From CANGYM01 sp044235825 (GTDB taxonomy: Bacteria > Pseudomonadota > Alphaproteobacteria > JAJTHO01 > CANGYM01), in NCBI GenBank assembly GCA_044235825.1, contig JBIIHL010000005.1:1-53973 (forward strand): 53,973 nt of DNA, given 5' to 3'. The translations under genes were made by a program, and so were the position numbers. Numbering within the stretch: position 1 is the first letter of the stretch; each line of letters starts with the position of its first letter. Below, in pieces: positions 15,971 to 23,644 of the stretch. A model generated the notes under the pieces. The model was not told where the DNA came from, made no database searches, and was given only the letters and a program-made list of their open reading frames with translations.

Positions 15971-15995
15971 CGTATACAAAAGTGCTTTTTATACG
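15971..15995. repeat. Small palindrome in the dapB/orphan-cassette divergent gap
   Basis: CGTATA (15971-15976) and TATACG (15990-15995) are inverted arms. Inside them AAAA and TTTT pair around GTGC, leaving one bulged C. The palindrome lies 55 bases before the first small gene at 16051, in the spacer shared with dapB. It could be an operator or simply AT-rich chance symmetry. Confidence 0.35.
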
Positions 15996-16050
15996 ACCCC
16001 TTACTAATATATTTTAAATCACATTTAATTTTATACTTTTTGGAGATATT

Positions 16051-16254
16051 ATGAATTTTTTTGTTTTCTTTTTGGGATTTCTCGTCATTGTCTTATCTGC
16101 TCAACCCTCTGCAACACTGCAAGCCTTTGCCGATGAACGTGCCGCATCGTATGAAAACACAGATGTCACCGTGGACTTGGTTAAGTCGTGGGTTAAGGAC
16201 GCTGGCACGCGACTGCATGAACGGCATTTGGGATCGCCTGAGGTCAGTGAATAA
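16051..16254 (+). CDS. Small exported protein of unknown function (first of a pair)
   Basis: I do not recognise this 67-residue protein. Residues 1-17 are strongly hydrophobic (FFVFFLGFLVIVL) and are followed by SATLQAFADE, which fits signal-peptidase cleavage after Ala-Phe-Ala. The remaining 38 residues are charged (TVDLVKSWVKDAGTRLHERH). Support for a real gene is a clear GGAG five bases before the ATG, the signal-like N-terminus, and an eight-base overlap with the next frame, which also encodes an exported protein. No positively charged residue precedes the hydrophobic core, which is atypical for a Sec signal. A single-pass membrane peptide is therefore the alternative. Confidence 0.55.
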   Translation: MNFFVFFLGFLVIVLSAQPSATLQAFADERAASYENTDVTVDLVKSWVKDAGTRLHERHLGSPEVSE

Positions 16255-16582
16255 AACCACCATCATAATTTTCGGGCTTCTGGGGCTGGTCTGGTTTTCG
16301 GCCCCGTTGCCTGCATTCGGTGCGGACTGTGTTCATCATAGTCCGGCCCCTGATGTGACCTATACCCCTGATGCGGATGTTGTCCCCGCCGAAGAAACCC
16401 CTTCATGGACCCCGCCCCAAACGTTTTCACTGGATTTGTCTGTGAATCCCAACTTGCGGCAAAAGGATTTGATGCGGGATTCCACCCTGCCCCTTGGCAG
16501 TGTCACCGTGGATACCAAAACAGGGAAAACCATATTGCATACGCCGGAGGGATCACAGGATCTTTCTCCGGATTGTCCGTGA
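16247..16582 (+). CDS. Small exported protein of unknown function (second of a pair)
   Basis: An unrecognised 111-residue product. The chosen GTG start gives a textbook signal peptide: MNKTT, a hydrophobic core IIIFGLLGLVWF, then APLPAFGA with cleavage near Gly-Ala. The mature part is Pro/Thr/Asp-rich and has one Cys near each end, which could form a disulfide in the periplasm. It ends SQDLSPDCP. The GTG overlaps the stop of the preceding small gene (GTGAATAA) and has GAGG close upstream, so coupling is likely. An in-frame ATG at 16217 is an alternative start. The frame stays open back to 16061, but that portion lies in the other gene and is not protein-like. Confidence 0.55.
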   Translation: MNKTTIIIFGLLGLVWFSAPLPAFGADCVHHSPAPDVTYTPDADVVPAEETPSWTPPQTFSLDLSVNPNLRQKDLMRDSTLPLGSVTVDTKTGKTILHTPEGSQDLSPDCP

Positions 16583-16613
16583 AACAATTGGCGCAAAAAA
16601 TGTAAAAAAAAAT

Positions 16614-16642
16614 TTGACTGATAAATTGAATTTTGATAAAAA
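16614..16642 (+). promoter_or_regulatory. Predicted sigma-70-type promoter of the 144-residue orphan gene
   Basis: TTGACT (16614-16619) is followed after 17 bases by TAAAAA (16637-16642). The start point would be near 16649, giving a leader of about 28 bases that contains AAGAGA before the ATG at 16677. The region is AT-rich, which raises the chance of a fortuitous match. Confidence 0.5.
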
Positions 16643-16676
16643 TCTCTACCATGCTAAATTTTTAAGAGACATTATT

Positions 16677-17111
16677 ATGAACCCTACAAAAACTGAAGAA
16701 TTTCCACACCACCTTGTAGCGTATTTAGAGAGCACTGATAAAGATATTCCTGAGGAAAAACAGGGGTTTATTAAATCACAAAGGATTTTAACCGATGCTA
16801 TGGATCCCCATGATATTATAAAATATGCTGTTCGTGAAACAGGCATCACTGATCCAGAAGCGTTAGCAAACTATATTAATGAAACAATTCTTGAAGACTT
16901 AAAAAGTTTTGCAATCCATGCTAGGATTGATCCCAGATCAGATCAGATTGCATTCACAATAAATGGAAAACATGCGATGTACTATCCAAGTGATTTACTT
17001 GCGCTTACAAAATCTGAAGACACTGATAACAATAATAAAATCCAGACACTTCGCACTCAAGAGGCAATTGCATGGAAAAATAGAATTGAAGCGTTGGCTG
17101 GAAGTAGATAA
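16677..17111 (+). CDS. AT-rich orphan gene, cytosolic protein of unknown function
   Basis: I do not recognise this 144-residue protein. It is hydrophilic, without signal peptide or membrane segment, and appears mostly helical and charged (HHLVAYLESTDKDIPEEKQG, ALANYINETILEDLKSFAIH). A short strand-like part, DQIAFTINGKHAMYYPSDLL, lies near residue 95. The open frame starts earlier, but the ATG at 16677 has AAGAGA seven bases upstream and its own promoter. Codon use is conspicuously AT-rich compared with the flanking genes, which suggests recent acquisition. It ends 159 bases before clpB, and a short GGGCC/GGCCC hairpin follows it. Confidence 0.6.
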   Translation: MNPTKTEEFPHHLVAYLESTDKDIPEEKQGFIKSQRILTDAMDPHDIIKYAVRETGITDPEALANYINETILEDLKSFAIHARIDPRSDQIAFTINGKHAMYYPSDLLALTKSEDTDNNNKIQTLRTQEAIAWKNRIEALAGSR

Positions 17112-17205
17112 ATCCATCACTGTATGGACTTACTCCTGATACGGGCCGTTAAATGGCCCCACTCTTTTAGCCATCTGTGATGTATCGTTAGGTGTGCCTC
17201 CCCAC

Positions 17206-17234
17206 CTTGACACACCCCCCAACGCTCCCCATAT
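17206..17234 (+). promoter_or_regulatory. Heat-shock (sigma-32/RpoH) promoter of clpB
   Basis: CTTGACA (17206-17212) and CCCCATAT (17227-17234) are separated by 14 bases. This is almost exactly the RpoH consensus CTTGAAA-(13-15)-CCCCATnT. The site ends 36 bases before the clpB ATG. GGTGTG (17191-17196) and CACACC (17211-17216) form an inverted repeat around the -35 element, which may be incidental. Confidence 0.85.
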
Positions 17235-17270
17235 CCTTTAGGAAGGCCTGCACCATGCCAAAGGATTGTT

Positions 17271-19826
17271 ATGGATATCGAAAAATTCACTGAAAAAACC
17301 CAAAAAACATTGCAAACCTCCCAAACGCTGGCCATGCGTGCGGGGCAGCAGCAGGTGACGCCGTTTCATATCCTCTCCGCATTGATGGAGGATGAGGATG
17401 GATTGGCCAAAAACCTCCTGATCGGGATTGATAGCAACCTATTGGCCCAGAGGATTCAGGAAGAATTGGCAAAATTGCCCAAAGTCTCGGGCACCGGCGC
17501 CGAAATGCACTGGGGGCGAGAGGCCGCGCAAATTTTGGACGAGGCCAGCCGCTTGGCCACATCCTACAAAGATCAATACGTCACGCAGGAACGCCTGCTG
17601 CAGGCCCTTGTGGCCTCAAAAACTGCCGCGGGGGACCTGATGCGTTCCATGGGCATCACCGCAGAAAAACTGGAATCCCAGATTGCCAAAATCCGCAAGG
17701 GACGCACGGCGGATTCTCCGGCGGCTGAGGGGGGATATCAGGCCCTGAAAAAATATACCCTTGATTTCACAGAAAAAGCCGCATCCGGAAAAATCGACCC
17801 CGTCATTGGACGGGACGAGGAAATCCGCCGCACCATTCAGGTCCTGTCCCGTCGCACCAAAAACAACCCCGTTTTGATCGGTGAACCTGGTGTGGGGAAA
17901 ACCGCGATTATCGAGGGGCTGGCCCAACGCATCGTGAACCGTGATGTTCCCGACAGCCTGAAAGACAAAAAGCTTTTGGCGCTGGATTTGGGGGCTCTGG
18001 TGGCCGGTGCCAAATTCAGGGGGGAATTTGAAGAACGCCTGAAAGCCTTACTCGCCGAAGTGTCCGCCGAAGAGGGTCAGGTGATTTTGTTTATTGATGA
18101 ACTGCACACCTTAGTCGGGGCCGGCAAGGCCGAGGGGGCGATGGATGCCAGCAATATGCTCAAACCCGCTTTGGCGCGGGGCGAATTGCACTGCATTGGG
18201 GCCACAACGCTGGATGAATACCGAAAATACATTGAAAAAGATGCGGCGCTGGCCCGTCGTTTTCAACCCGTTTTTGTGGATCAACCCACTGTTTCGGAAA
18301 CGATTTCCATTTTGCGGGGGATCAAGGAAAAATACGAACTGCACCACGCCGTGCGTATCAGTGATCATGCGTTGGTGGCAGCGGCCACCCTGTCGGATCG
18401 TTACATCAGCGACCGTTTTCTGCCTGATAAAGCCATTGACCTGATGGATGAAGCCGCCGCCCGCCTGAGGATGCAAATTCAGTCCAAACCCGAAGCCATC
18501 GAGGATATGGACCGCCGCATCATTCAGTTAAAAATTGAACAGCAGGCCCTGAAAAAGGAAACGGACGAGGCCTCTGTCAAACGCCTGTTAGAATTGGAAA
18601 AGGAACTTTCTGCCCTAACCGAAACCGCCACCGTGGAAACGGCCAAATGGCAGGCCCAGCGGGATCAATTGGCCAACATTCAAAAAACCAAAGAAGAGCT
18701 GGACACATTAAAAGTGGCCCTGGAAAATGCCCAGCGTTCAGGGGATTTGGCCAAAGCTGGAGAGATTGCTTATGGTAAAATTCCAACATTACAAAAAAAA
18801 CTCTCTGAGCTAGAAGCCGCCACCCAAGGCATGGCCAACGATACCGTCACCGAACACGACATCGCCAGCATCGTGTCCCGCTGGACAGGCATTCCCGTGG
18901 ATAAGATGCTGGAGGGTGAGCGGGAAAAATTGCTGACCATGGAATCTGTCCTGTCCCAAACCGTGGTGGGACAAAGCGAAGCTGTGGCTGCCGTTTCCCA
19001 AGCCGTGCGGCGTTCCCGCGCCGGTCTGCAAGATACCAACCGTCCCATTGGTTCGTTTTTGTTTTTGGGGCCTACGGGTGTTGGAAAAACCGAACTCAGC
19101 AAGGCTTTGGCCCAGTTTTTGTTTGACGACGAAGCTGCTTTGCTGCGTATTGATATGTCCGAATATATGGAAAAACATGCGGTGGCGCGTTTGATTGGTG
19201 CCCCCCCAGGATATGTGGGGTATGAACAAGGTGGGGCCCTTACTGAAGCCGTCCGCCGTCGCCCTTACCGCATCATTTTGTTTGATGAGGTGGAAAAGGC
19301 CCATAATGATGTGTTTAACATCCTGCTGCAGGTTCTGGATGAAGGGCGACTCACCGATGGCCAAGGTCACACGGTGGATTTTAAAAACACCGTTTTGATT
19401 TTAACATCCAACCTGGGCAGTGATGTGATTGCCAGTCATCCCCATGGGACGCCATCAGAAATTATTTTTCCGCTGGTCATGGATCGGGTGCGGGGGGCCT
19501 TTCGTCCCGAATTTATCAACCGTTTGGATGAAATTTTGCTGTTTAACCCCCTGTCGCGGGATCATATGGCGGCCATTGTTGATATTCAGCTAAAACGCCT
19601 TCACACCCTGCTGGCAGGGCGCGATATTGCCCTGACTGTTACGGATCAGGCTAAGGCTTGGCTGGCCGAACGTGGTTTTGACCCTACTTATGGGGCCCGC
19701 CCCTTAAAACGGGTGATCCAAAAAAATGTTCAGGACCTGTTGGCAGAGGCCATCCTAAGGGGCACCCTAAGTGATCACAGCACAGCGGCCTTAGATGTTC
19801 AGGGGAACGCGCTGGCTCTTGTATAA
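17271..19826 (+). CDS. clpB: ATP-dependent chaperone ClpB
   Basis: Hexameric AAA+ disaggregase that works with DnaK to rescue aggregated proteins after heat stress. The 851-residue chain has the N-terminal double Clp repeat (1-150) and AAA1 with Walker A GEPGVGKTAI and Walker B VILFIDELHTLVGAG. The ClpB-specific coiled-coil middle domain (about 400-530, rich in Leu, Lys and Glu) comes next. AAA2 follows with GPTGVGKTELSKAL and RIILFDEVEKAH, then the C-terminal small domain. Length matches E. coli (857). AAAGGA lies five bases before the ATG. The upstream RpoH-type promoter fits its expected heat-shock control. It converges with ppsR with 14 bases between stops. Confidence 0.98.
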   Translation: MDIEKFTEKTQKTLQTSQTLAMRAGQQQVTPFHILSALMEDEDGLAKNLLIGIDSNLLAQRIQEELAKLPKVSGTGAEMHWGREAAQILDEASRLATSYKDQYVTQERLLQALVASKTAAGDLMRSMGITAEKLESQIAKIRKGRTADSPAAEGGYQALKKYTLDFTEKAASGKIDPVIGRDEEIRRTIQVLSRRTKNNPVLIGEPGVGKTAIIEGLAQRIVNRDVPDSLKDKKLLALDLGALVAGAKFRGEFEERLKALLAEVSAEEGQVILFIDELHTLVGAGKAEGAMDASNMLKPALARGELHCIGATTLDEYRKYIEKDAALARRFQPVFVDQPTVSETISILRGIKEKYELHHAVRISDHALVAAATLSDRYISDRFLPDKAIDLMDEAAARLRMQIQSKPEAIEDMDRRIIQLKIEQQALKKETDEASVKRLLELEKELSALTETATVETAKWQAQRDQLANIQKTKEELDTLKVALENAQRSGDLAKAGEIAYGKIPTLQKKLSELEAATQGMANDTVTEHDIASIVSRWTGIPVDKMLEGEREKLLTMESVLSQTVVGQSEAVAAVSQAVRRSRAGLQDTNRPIGSFLFLGPTGVGKTELSKALAQFLFDDEAALLRIDMSEYMEKHAVARLIGAPPGYVGYEQGGALTEAVRRRPYRIILFDEVEKAHNDVFNILLQVLDEGRLTDGQGHTVDFKNTVLILTSNLGSDVIASHPHGTPSEIIFPLVMDRVRGAFRPEFINRLDEILLFNPLSRDHMAAIVDIQLKRLHTLLAGRDIALTVTDQAKAWLAERGFDPTYGARPLKRVIQKNVQDLLAEAILRGTLSDHSTAALDVQGNALALV

Positions 19827-19840
19827 AGATTGTTTGGGGA

Positions 19841-20683
19841 TTATCCCTCCATCCGTTTAGCGCCTATCATACTGATCACCATAGCCACAATTTCCTCCAC
19901 CGAGCGGCGGGAAACGCTGATGGTGGGGATGTTGTATTTTTTGAATAATTTTTGCGCGTAGATTGTTTCCTGACGGATGATTTCCGTTGATGTGTAATCA
20001 TCACAATCATGGGACAGATGTTCGGCCCGTTTTTGACGGATATTTCTAAGCGATGCAGGGTCCTGAAGAAGACCAACAATCAAAGGACGATCTGACCTTG
20101 TTAAAAGATGAACCAACCGTTCATCCAAAGGGGCATCCAAAATCAGAGGAACATTGGCCGCTTTAATGCCTTTATACGATAAATACACACAACAGGGGGT
20201 TTTAGACGATCGGGAAACGCCGAGCAAAATCACATCAGCCTCATGAATAGTATCCAGCCCATGGCCATCGTCATGATTCAGGGCAAAGTCCACCGCATCA
20301 ATACGGCGAAAATAGGCACTGTCCAAATCATGCTGCCGCCCTGCTTTGGGGGCAATACGGGACCAGCCCTCCCCTTCTAAAAAAGACAACAACGGACCCA
20401 GTAAAGAAATACAAGGCAGGCCCAAACGATCACACCCCCTTTTTAATTCTTGAAACAAAAGATCATCCACCAGTGTACAAATCACAACCCCTGGCTGTTC
20501 TTCTATTTTTTTTAAGATGTGCAAAATTTGCCGCGGCGTATGAACAAAGGGCCATAAATTTTCAATGATATTTTTTTTTTGAAATTGGGCAAAAGTCGCC
20601 CGCCCCACTTTGGTCACGGTTTCCCCCGTGGAGTCAGAAACAAAGTGAACGCACACTTCTTTTTGATCTGTGGATAATCCCAT
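19841..20683 (-). CDS. ppsR: Pyruvate phosphate dikinase / PEP synthase regulatory kinase-phosphorylase (DUF299)
   Basis: Bifunctional ADP-dependent kinase and Pi-dependent phosphorylase that switches pyruvate phosphate dikinase or PEP synthase off and on. The 280-residue protein opens with VHFVSDSTGETVTKVGRA. It has the P-loop-like GVSRSSKTPCCVYLSYKGIKAAN at about residues 150-175 and ends in NIPTISVSRRSVEEIVAMVI, all diagnostic of DUF299. In alphaproteobacteria the usual target is PpdK, but neither target gene is in this window, so the partner is inferred. The ATG is preceded at about ten bases by AAGGG. Confidence 0.93.
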   Translation of the reverse strand: MGLSTDQKEVCVHFVSDSTGETVTKVGRATFAQFQKKNIIENLWPFVHTPRQILHILKKIEEQPGVVICTLVDDLLFQELKRGCDRLGLPCISLLGPLLSFLEGEGWSRIAPKAGRQHDLDSAYFRRIDAVDFALNHDDGHGLDTIHEADVILLGVSRSSKTPCCVYLSYKGIKAANVPLILDAPLDERLVHLLTRSDRPLIVGLLQDPASLRNIRQKRAEHLSHDCDDYTSTEIIRQETIYAQKLFKKYNIPTISVSRRSVEEIVAMVISMIGAKRMEG

Positions 20684-20931
20684 GCTTTATTTTCCCTTGT
20701 TTTCGAGTGATCTTTTTTGTACACGTTTTTCTGATTTTTTTCCCCTGTGTTCCATTTAAAAAAATCATTTTTTGAATAAGTGGAAAACAAACGTTCACTC
20801 AAAAATGTCGCTTTGACAAAAAAGACGTTTTTGGTGTTTTTCCCCTCTGTAAAACTGTGTATATCTTAAAGAGCGTTTTTGTTTTACTGTTGCTCACATC
20901 CCTTACTACAACATCATAAAATGATATATCT

Positions 20932-21384
20932 ATGAATATTATTATAAGAAAGGATGAAAAACGATGGGGGGCTTTGGCTTCTGAGATTCGTTCTTTGCGT
21001 TTATCACGTTTATTTCCCGTCAAAGGGACTGTGACGGTTTTTTTGGCGGATGATGCTTTTCTTCAAAATTTAAATACGACGTATCGACAAAAAAATGCTC
21101 CGACCAATGTTCTTAGTTTTCCCAATACAGGGCCTTTTTCAGATCCTTCTGTTTTGGGGGATGTGGCGTTGGCTTATGAGACGGTTTTGGCCGAAGCCCA
21201 TGATCAAAACAAACCCATGATAAACCATTGTGCTCACCTTGTGATCCATGGTATCCTTCACGTTCTTGGGTATGACCACGAAACAGACGATGATGCCGCC
21301 ATTATGGAAGCGAAAGAAAAAGATGCCCTCAAAATTTTGGGCATTCCTGATCCCTATGTTGGGTCTTTATGCTTAAATCCTTAA
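20932..21384 (+). CDS. ybeY: Endoribonuclease YbeY
   Basis: Zinc-dependent endoribonuclease needed for 16S rRNA 3'-end maturation and ribosome quality control. The metal site is HLVIHGILHVLGYDHETDDDA near residues 100-120, with three His ligands. Upstream are TYRQKNAPTNVLSFPN and GDVALAYETV, typical of the family. The 150-residue length is normal. No convincing ribosome-binding site precedes the ATG, and the region before it is very AT-rich, with at best a weak promoter. It overlaps corC by 16 bases and heads a ybeY-corC-lnt-mnmE-mnmG run. phoH, often just upstream in alphaproteobacteria, is missing here. Confidence 0.94.
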   Translation: MNIIIRKDEKRWGALASEIRSLRLSRLFPVKGTVTVFLADDAFLQNLNTTYRQKNAPTNVLSFPNTGPFSDPSVLGDVALAYETVLAEAHDQNKPMINHCAHLVIHGILHVLGYDHETDDDAAIMEAKEKDALKILGIPDPYVGSLCLNP

Positions 21385-22154
21385 GACAGTGGGTCTTTTC
21401 AGACCAAAGCGAAGGAAGAGAAGGGATGGACGAAGAGGCTTTGGAGGCCTTCATCCAAAAGCTTTCTCTGGCCACAGCCTACGATGTTTATTTGCCAAGG
21501 GTGGACATGGTCGCCCTAAGGTTGGATATGACACCGCAGGAAATCCTATCTTGCGTCAAACAAAGTTCATGGAGCGTATTTCCTGTCACCCGCGGGGACA
21601 TAGATCATATTTACGCCTATGTCCGGTTGCGGGACCTTTGGGAGGGTATGTTGTCAACACCACCAAAACCCTTGGAATCCCTATTGCAGCAACCTGAGTA
21701 TATCCCCCATACAAAACCTCTTTTGGATTTGGCCGACCAGATGTTTTCCCAAAAGATTGATATGGCCATTGTGGTGGATGAATTTGGGGGCGTTGATGGG
21801 ATGGTGACCACCCAAATGCTGGTGGAATCTTTGGTTGAAACGTACTTTTTATCCCATCAGGTGTCTGTGAATTCCCCTAAAAAAGAGGAGGATTCAGAGG
21901 GCAAGGATGTTTTTCTTTTTGATGCAAGAACAGAAATTATTGATTTTTTGAATTTTTTTGAAGATAGGGATGATTTAGTTAAAGATGATATAGAGGTTGA
22001 TGCGGATACGCTGGCGGGTCTTGTGTTTCATAAAGTAGCGCGTGTGCCCGCACGGGGAGAAATGATCACCATAAGCCCCAATTTAGATTTTGAAATTTTG
22101 GATGTCGATGCCAGACGTGTGAAAACATTAAGGGTTATTTTTAAAAAACCATGA
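21369..22154 (+). CDS. corC: CorC/TlyC-type CBS-domain protein
   Basis: Cytosolic protein of the CorC/HlyC family, linked to magnesium and cobalt homeostasis; its exact activity is unsettled. The 261-residue chain has a paired CBS module (residues about 40-165, opening VYLPRVDMVALRLDMTPQEI and ending KIDMAIVVDEFGGVDGMVT). The C-terminal CorC_HlyC domain (about 175-261) follows, with DTLAGLVFHKVARVPARGE. It lacks the DUF21 membrane domain found in longer relatives, so it is the soluble form. It overlaps ybeY and lnt (ATGA), an arrangement conserved in alphaproteobacteria. Confidence 0.92.
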   Translation: MLKSLRQWVFSDQSEGREGMDEEALEAFIQKLSLATAYDVYLPRVDMVALRLDMTPQEILSCVKQSSWSVFPVTRGDIDHIYAYVRLRDLWEGMLSTPPKPLESLLQQPEYIPHTKPLLDLADQMFSQKIDMAIVVDEFGGVDGMVTTQMLVESLVETYFLSHQVSVNSPKKEEDSEGKDVFLFDARTEIIDFLNFFEDRDDLVKDDIEVDADTLAGLVFHKVARVPARGEMITISPNLDFEILDVDARRVKTLRVIFKKP

Positions 22155-23644
22155 GGGTTGCGGCACTGGGTTTTTTCCTAAGCTTGGCTTTGGGCGTAGT
22201 CTGTTCCTTGGGGCAAGCCCCCTACCATCTGTGGCCATTATCCATTGGATCTCTGGTGGCTTTGTTTTGGGCGTATCGGTCCAGTGAATCCAGACGGTTT
22301 GCAGGGGTTTTGGTTTTTGCCTTTGGATATGGTTATTTCGGATGGGGATTGCGTTGGATTGCTGAGGCCCTAACCTTTTTTCCGTCCCTGCCCTCCTCTT
22401 TGATTCCCTTAGCCGTTTGGGGAATTCCTTTGGTTTTGGCTGTGCCTCTTGGTTTGATGGCATATGGGGTTCGTCGTTATCTGCCGAGACATCATGCGCC
22501 GTGGGCTCTGGGGGCTGCGTGGGTGATGATGGAGGGGATCCGAGGTTACCTTGTGCTTCCCTTTCCATGGTTATTTATGGGGGGCATCTGGGGGGGCACG
22601 TTGCCCGTTTTGCAAAGCACGGCCTTGTTCGGCATTTTGGGACTAAGTTCTGCTGTGTTTGCGAGTGTTCACTTTTTAATTTATTCTCAGAAATCCGCCA
22701 TTGTCACGCTGGTGATCTGGCTTTTGGTTGTGGGGGGTGGCTATGGGGTTTTGCATTCCAACACACAGCGTTCCCCTGTGATCCCCTCCCCTTCTTCCTC
22801 TTTAAGACTGGCCCTAGTTCAGCCGTCATGGACGCAACAGGAAAAGGTCATGGGGTTTTATACGCCAGGCTATCAAAAACGCTTACTCAGTCTGAGTGCC
22901 CAAGCTGTTAAAGAACAAGGGGCGCAGTTGATCGTTTGGCCAGAAACAGCGATTTACGGGCATCAAATGGAAGATCCTATGTTTCAGGACTCTCTAAGGT
23001 CTTTGCTCTCTGGGGGCCGCCTGTTGATGATGGGGGTTTCCGTTCGGGAAAAAAAGGCGGGAGAGGTTGTGAATCTGAACCAGATTTGGGTTATCAATGA
23101 ACATCTGGATCGTGTGGCCACCTATACCAAGCGTCATCTTGTTCCTTTTGGGGAGAAGGTTCCTTTTCTTTCGTCACTTTCTTTGGTTTTTTTGAATCAG
23201 AAAGACATGCCCCGTTTTGAGTCCGGCCCTGATGATGTGAATTCTCTTTTTTTGCCTGGATTTCCTGCGGCCTCCCCTCAAATTTGTTACGAATCTCTTT
23301 TTTCAGGGACCATTGTTTCTCGTGATGCGCGATGGATGGTCAATGTGACCAATGATGCTTGGTTTGGGGATTCTTGGGGGCCAGCGCAGCATTTTTACCA
23401 AGCCAGAGTCAGGACGATTGAGGAAGGCCTCCCCCTGATTCGTGTGGCCAATACAGGAAAAACAGCCATTGTTGATGACAAGGGCCGTGTCCTGCAAAAT
23501 TTGCCCATGGATGCTGCGGGGGTTTTGATGGCCCCTCTTCCTTTGGAAGTTAGGCGTACATTGTATGCTTACGCTGGTCTTTGGGCCAGCGGTATCTTTG
23601 GTTTTTTGATGTTTTATCTATGTTACCGTGTATCGCGTCGATGA
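22151..23644 (+). CDS. lnt: Apolipoprotein N-acyltransferase
   Basis: Inner-membrane enzyme that adds the third acyl chain to the N-terminal cysteine of lipoproteins. The first 200 residues hold about six membrane helices. The periplasmic nitrilase-like domain carries the catalytic Glu (IVWPETAIYG), Lys (RHLVPFGEKVPF) and Cys (PQICYESLFSG), followed by NVTNDAWFGDSWGPAQHFYQ. A final helix precedes the C-terminus. Length is 497 residues (E. coli 512). It overlaps corC by four bases and its TGA overlaps the mnmE ATG, so it is coupled on both sides. Confidence 0.96.
   Translation: MRVAALGFFLSLALGVVCSLGQAPYHLWPLSIGSLVALFWAYRSSESRRFAGVLVFAFGYGYFGWGLRWIAEALTFFPSLPSSLIPLAVWGIPLVLAVPLGLMAYGVRRYLPRHHAPWALGAAWVMMEGIRGYLVLPFPWLFMGGIWGGTLPVLQSTALFGILGLSSAVFASVHFLIYSQKSAIVTLVIWLLVVGGGYGVLHSNTQRSPVIPSPSSSLRLALVQPSWTQQEKVMGFYTPGYQKRLLSLSAQAVKEQGAQLIVWPETAIYGHQMEDPMFQDSLRSLLSGGRLLMMGVSVREKKAGEVVNLNQIWVINEHLDRVATYTKRHLVPFGEKVPFLSSLSLVFLNQKDMPRFESGPDDVNSLFLPGFPAASPQICYESLFSGTIVSRDARWMVNVTNDAWFGDSWGPAQHFYQARVRTIEEGLPLIRVANTGKTAIVDDKGRVLQNLPMDAAGVLMAPLPLEVRRTLYAYAGLWASGIFGFLMFYLCYRVSRR

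Noticed and set aside
22417..22911. 164-codon alternative plus frame inside lnt
   Set aside because: Cys/Gly-rich translation inside the membrane-domain coding region of lnt; the lnt frame carries all catalytic residues.
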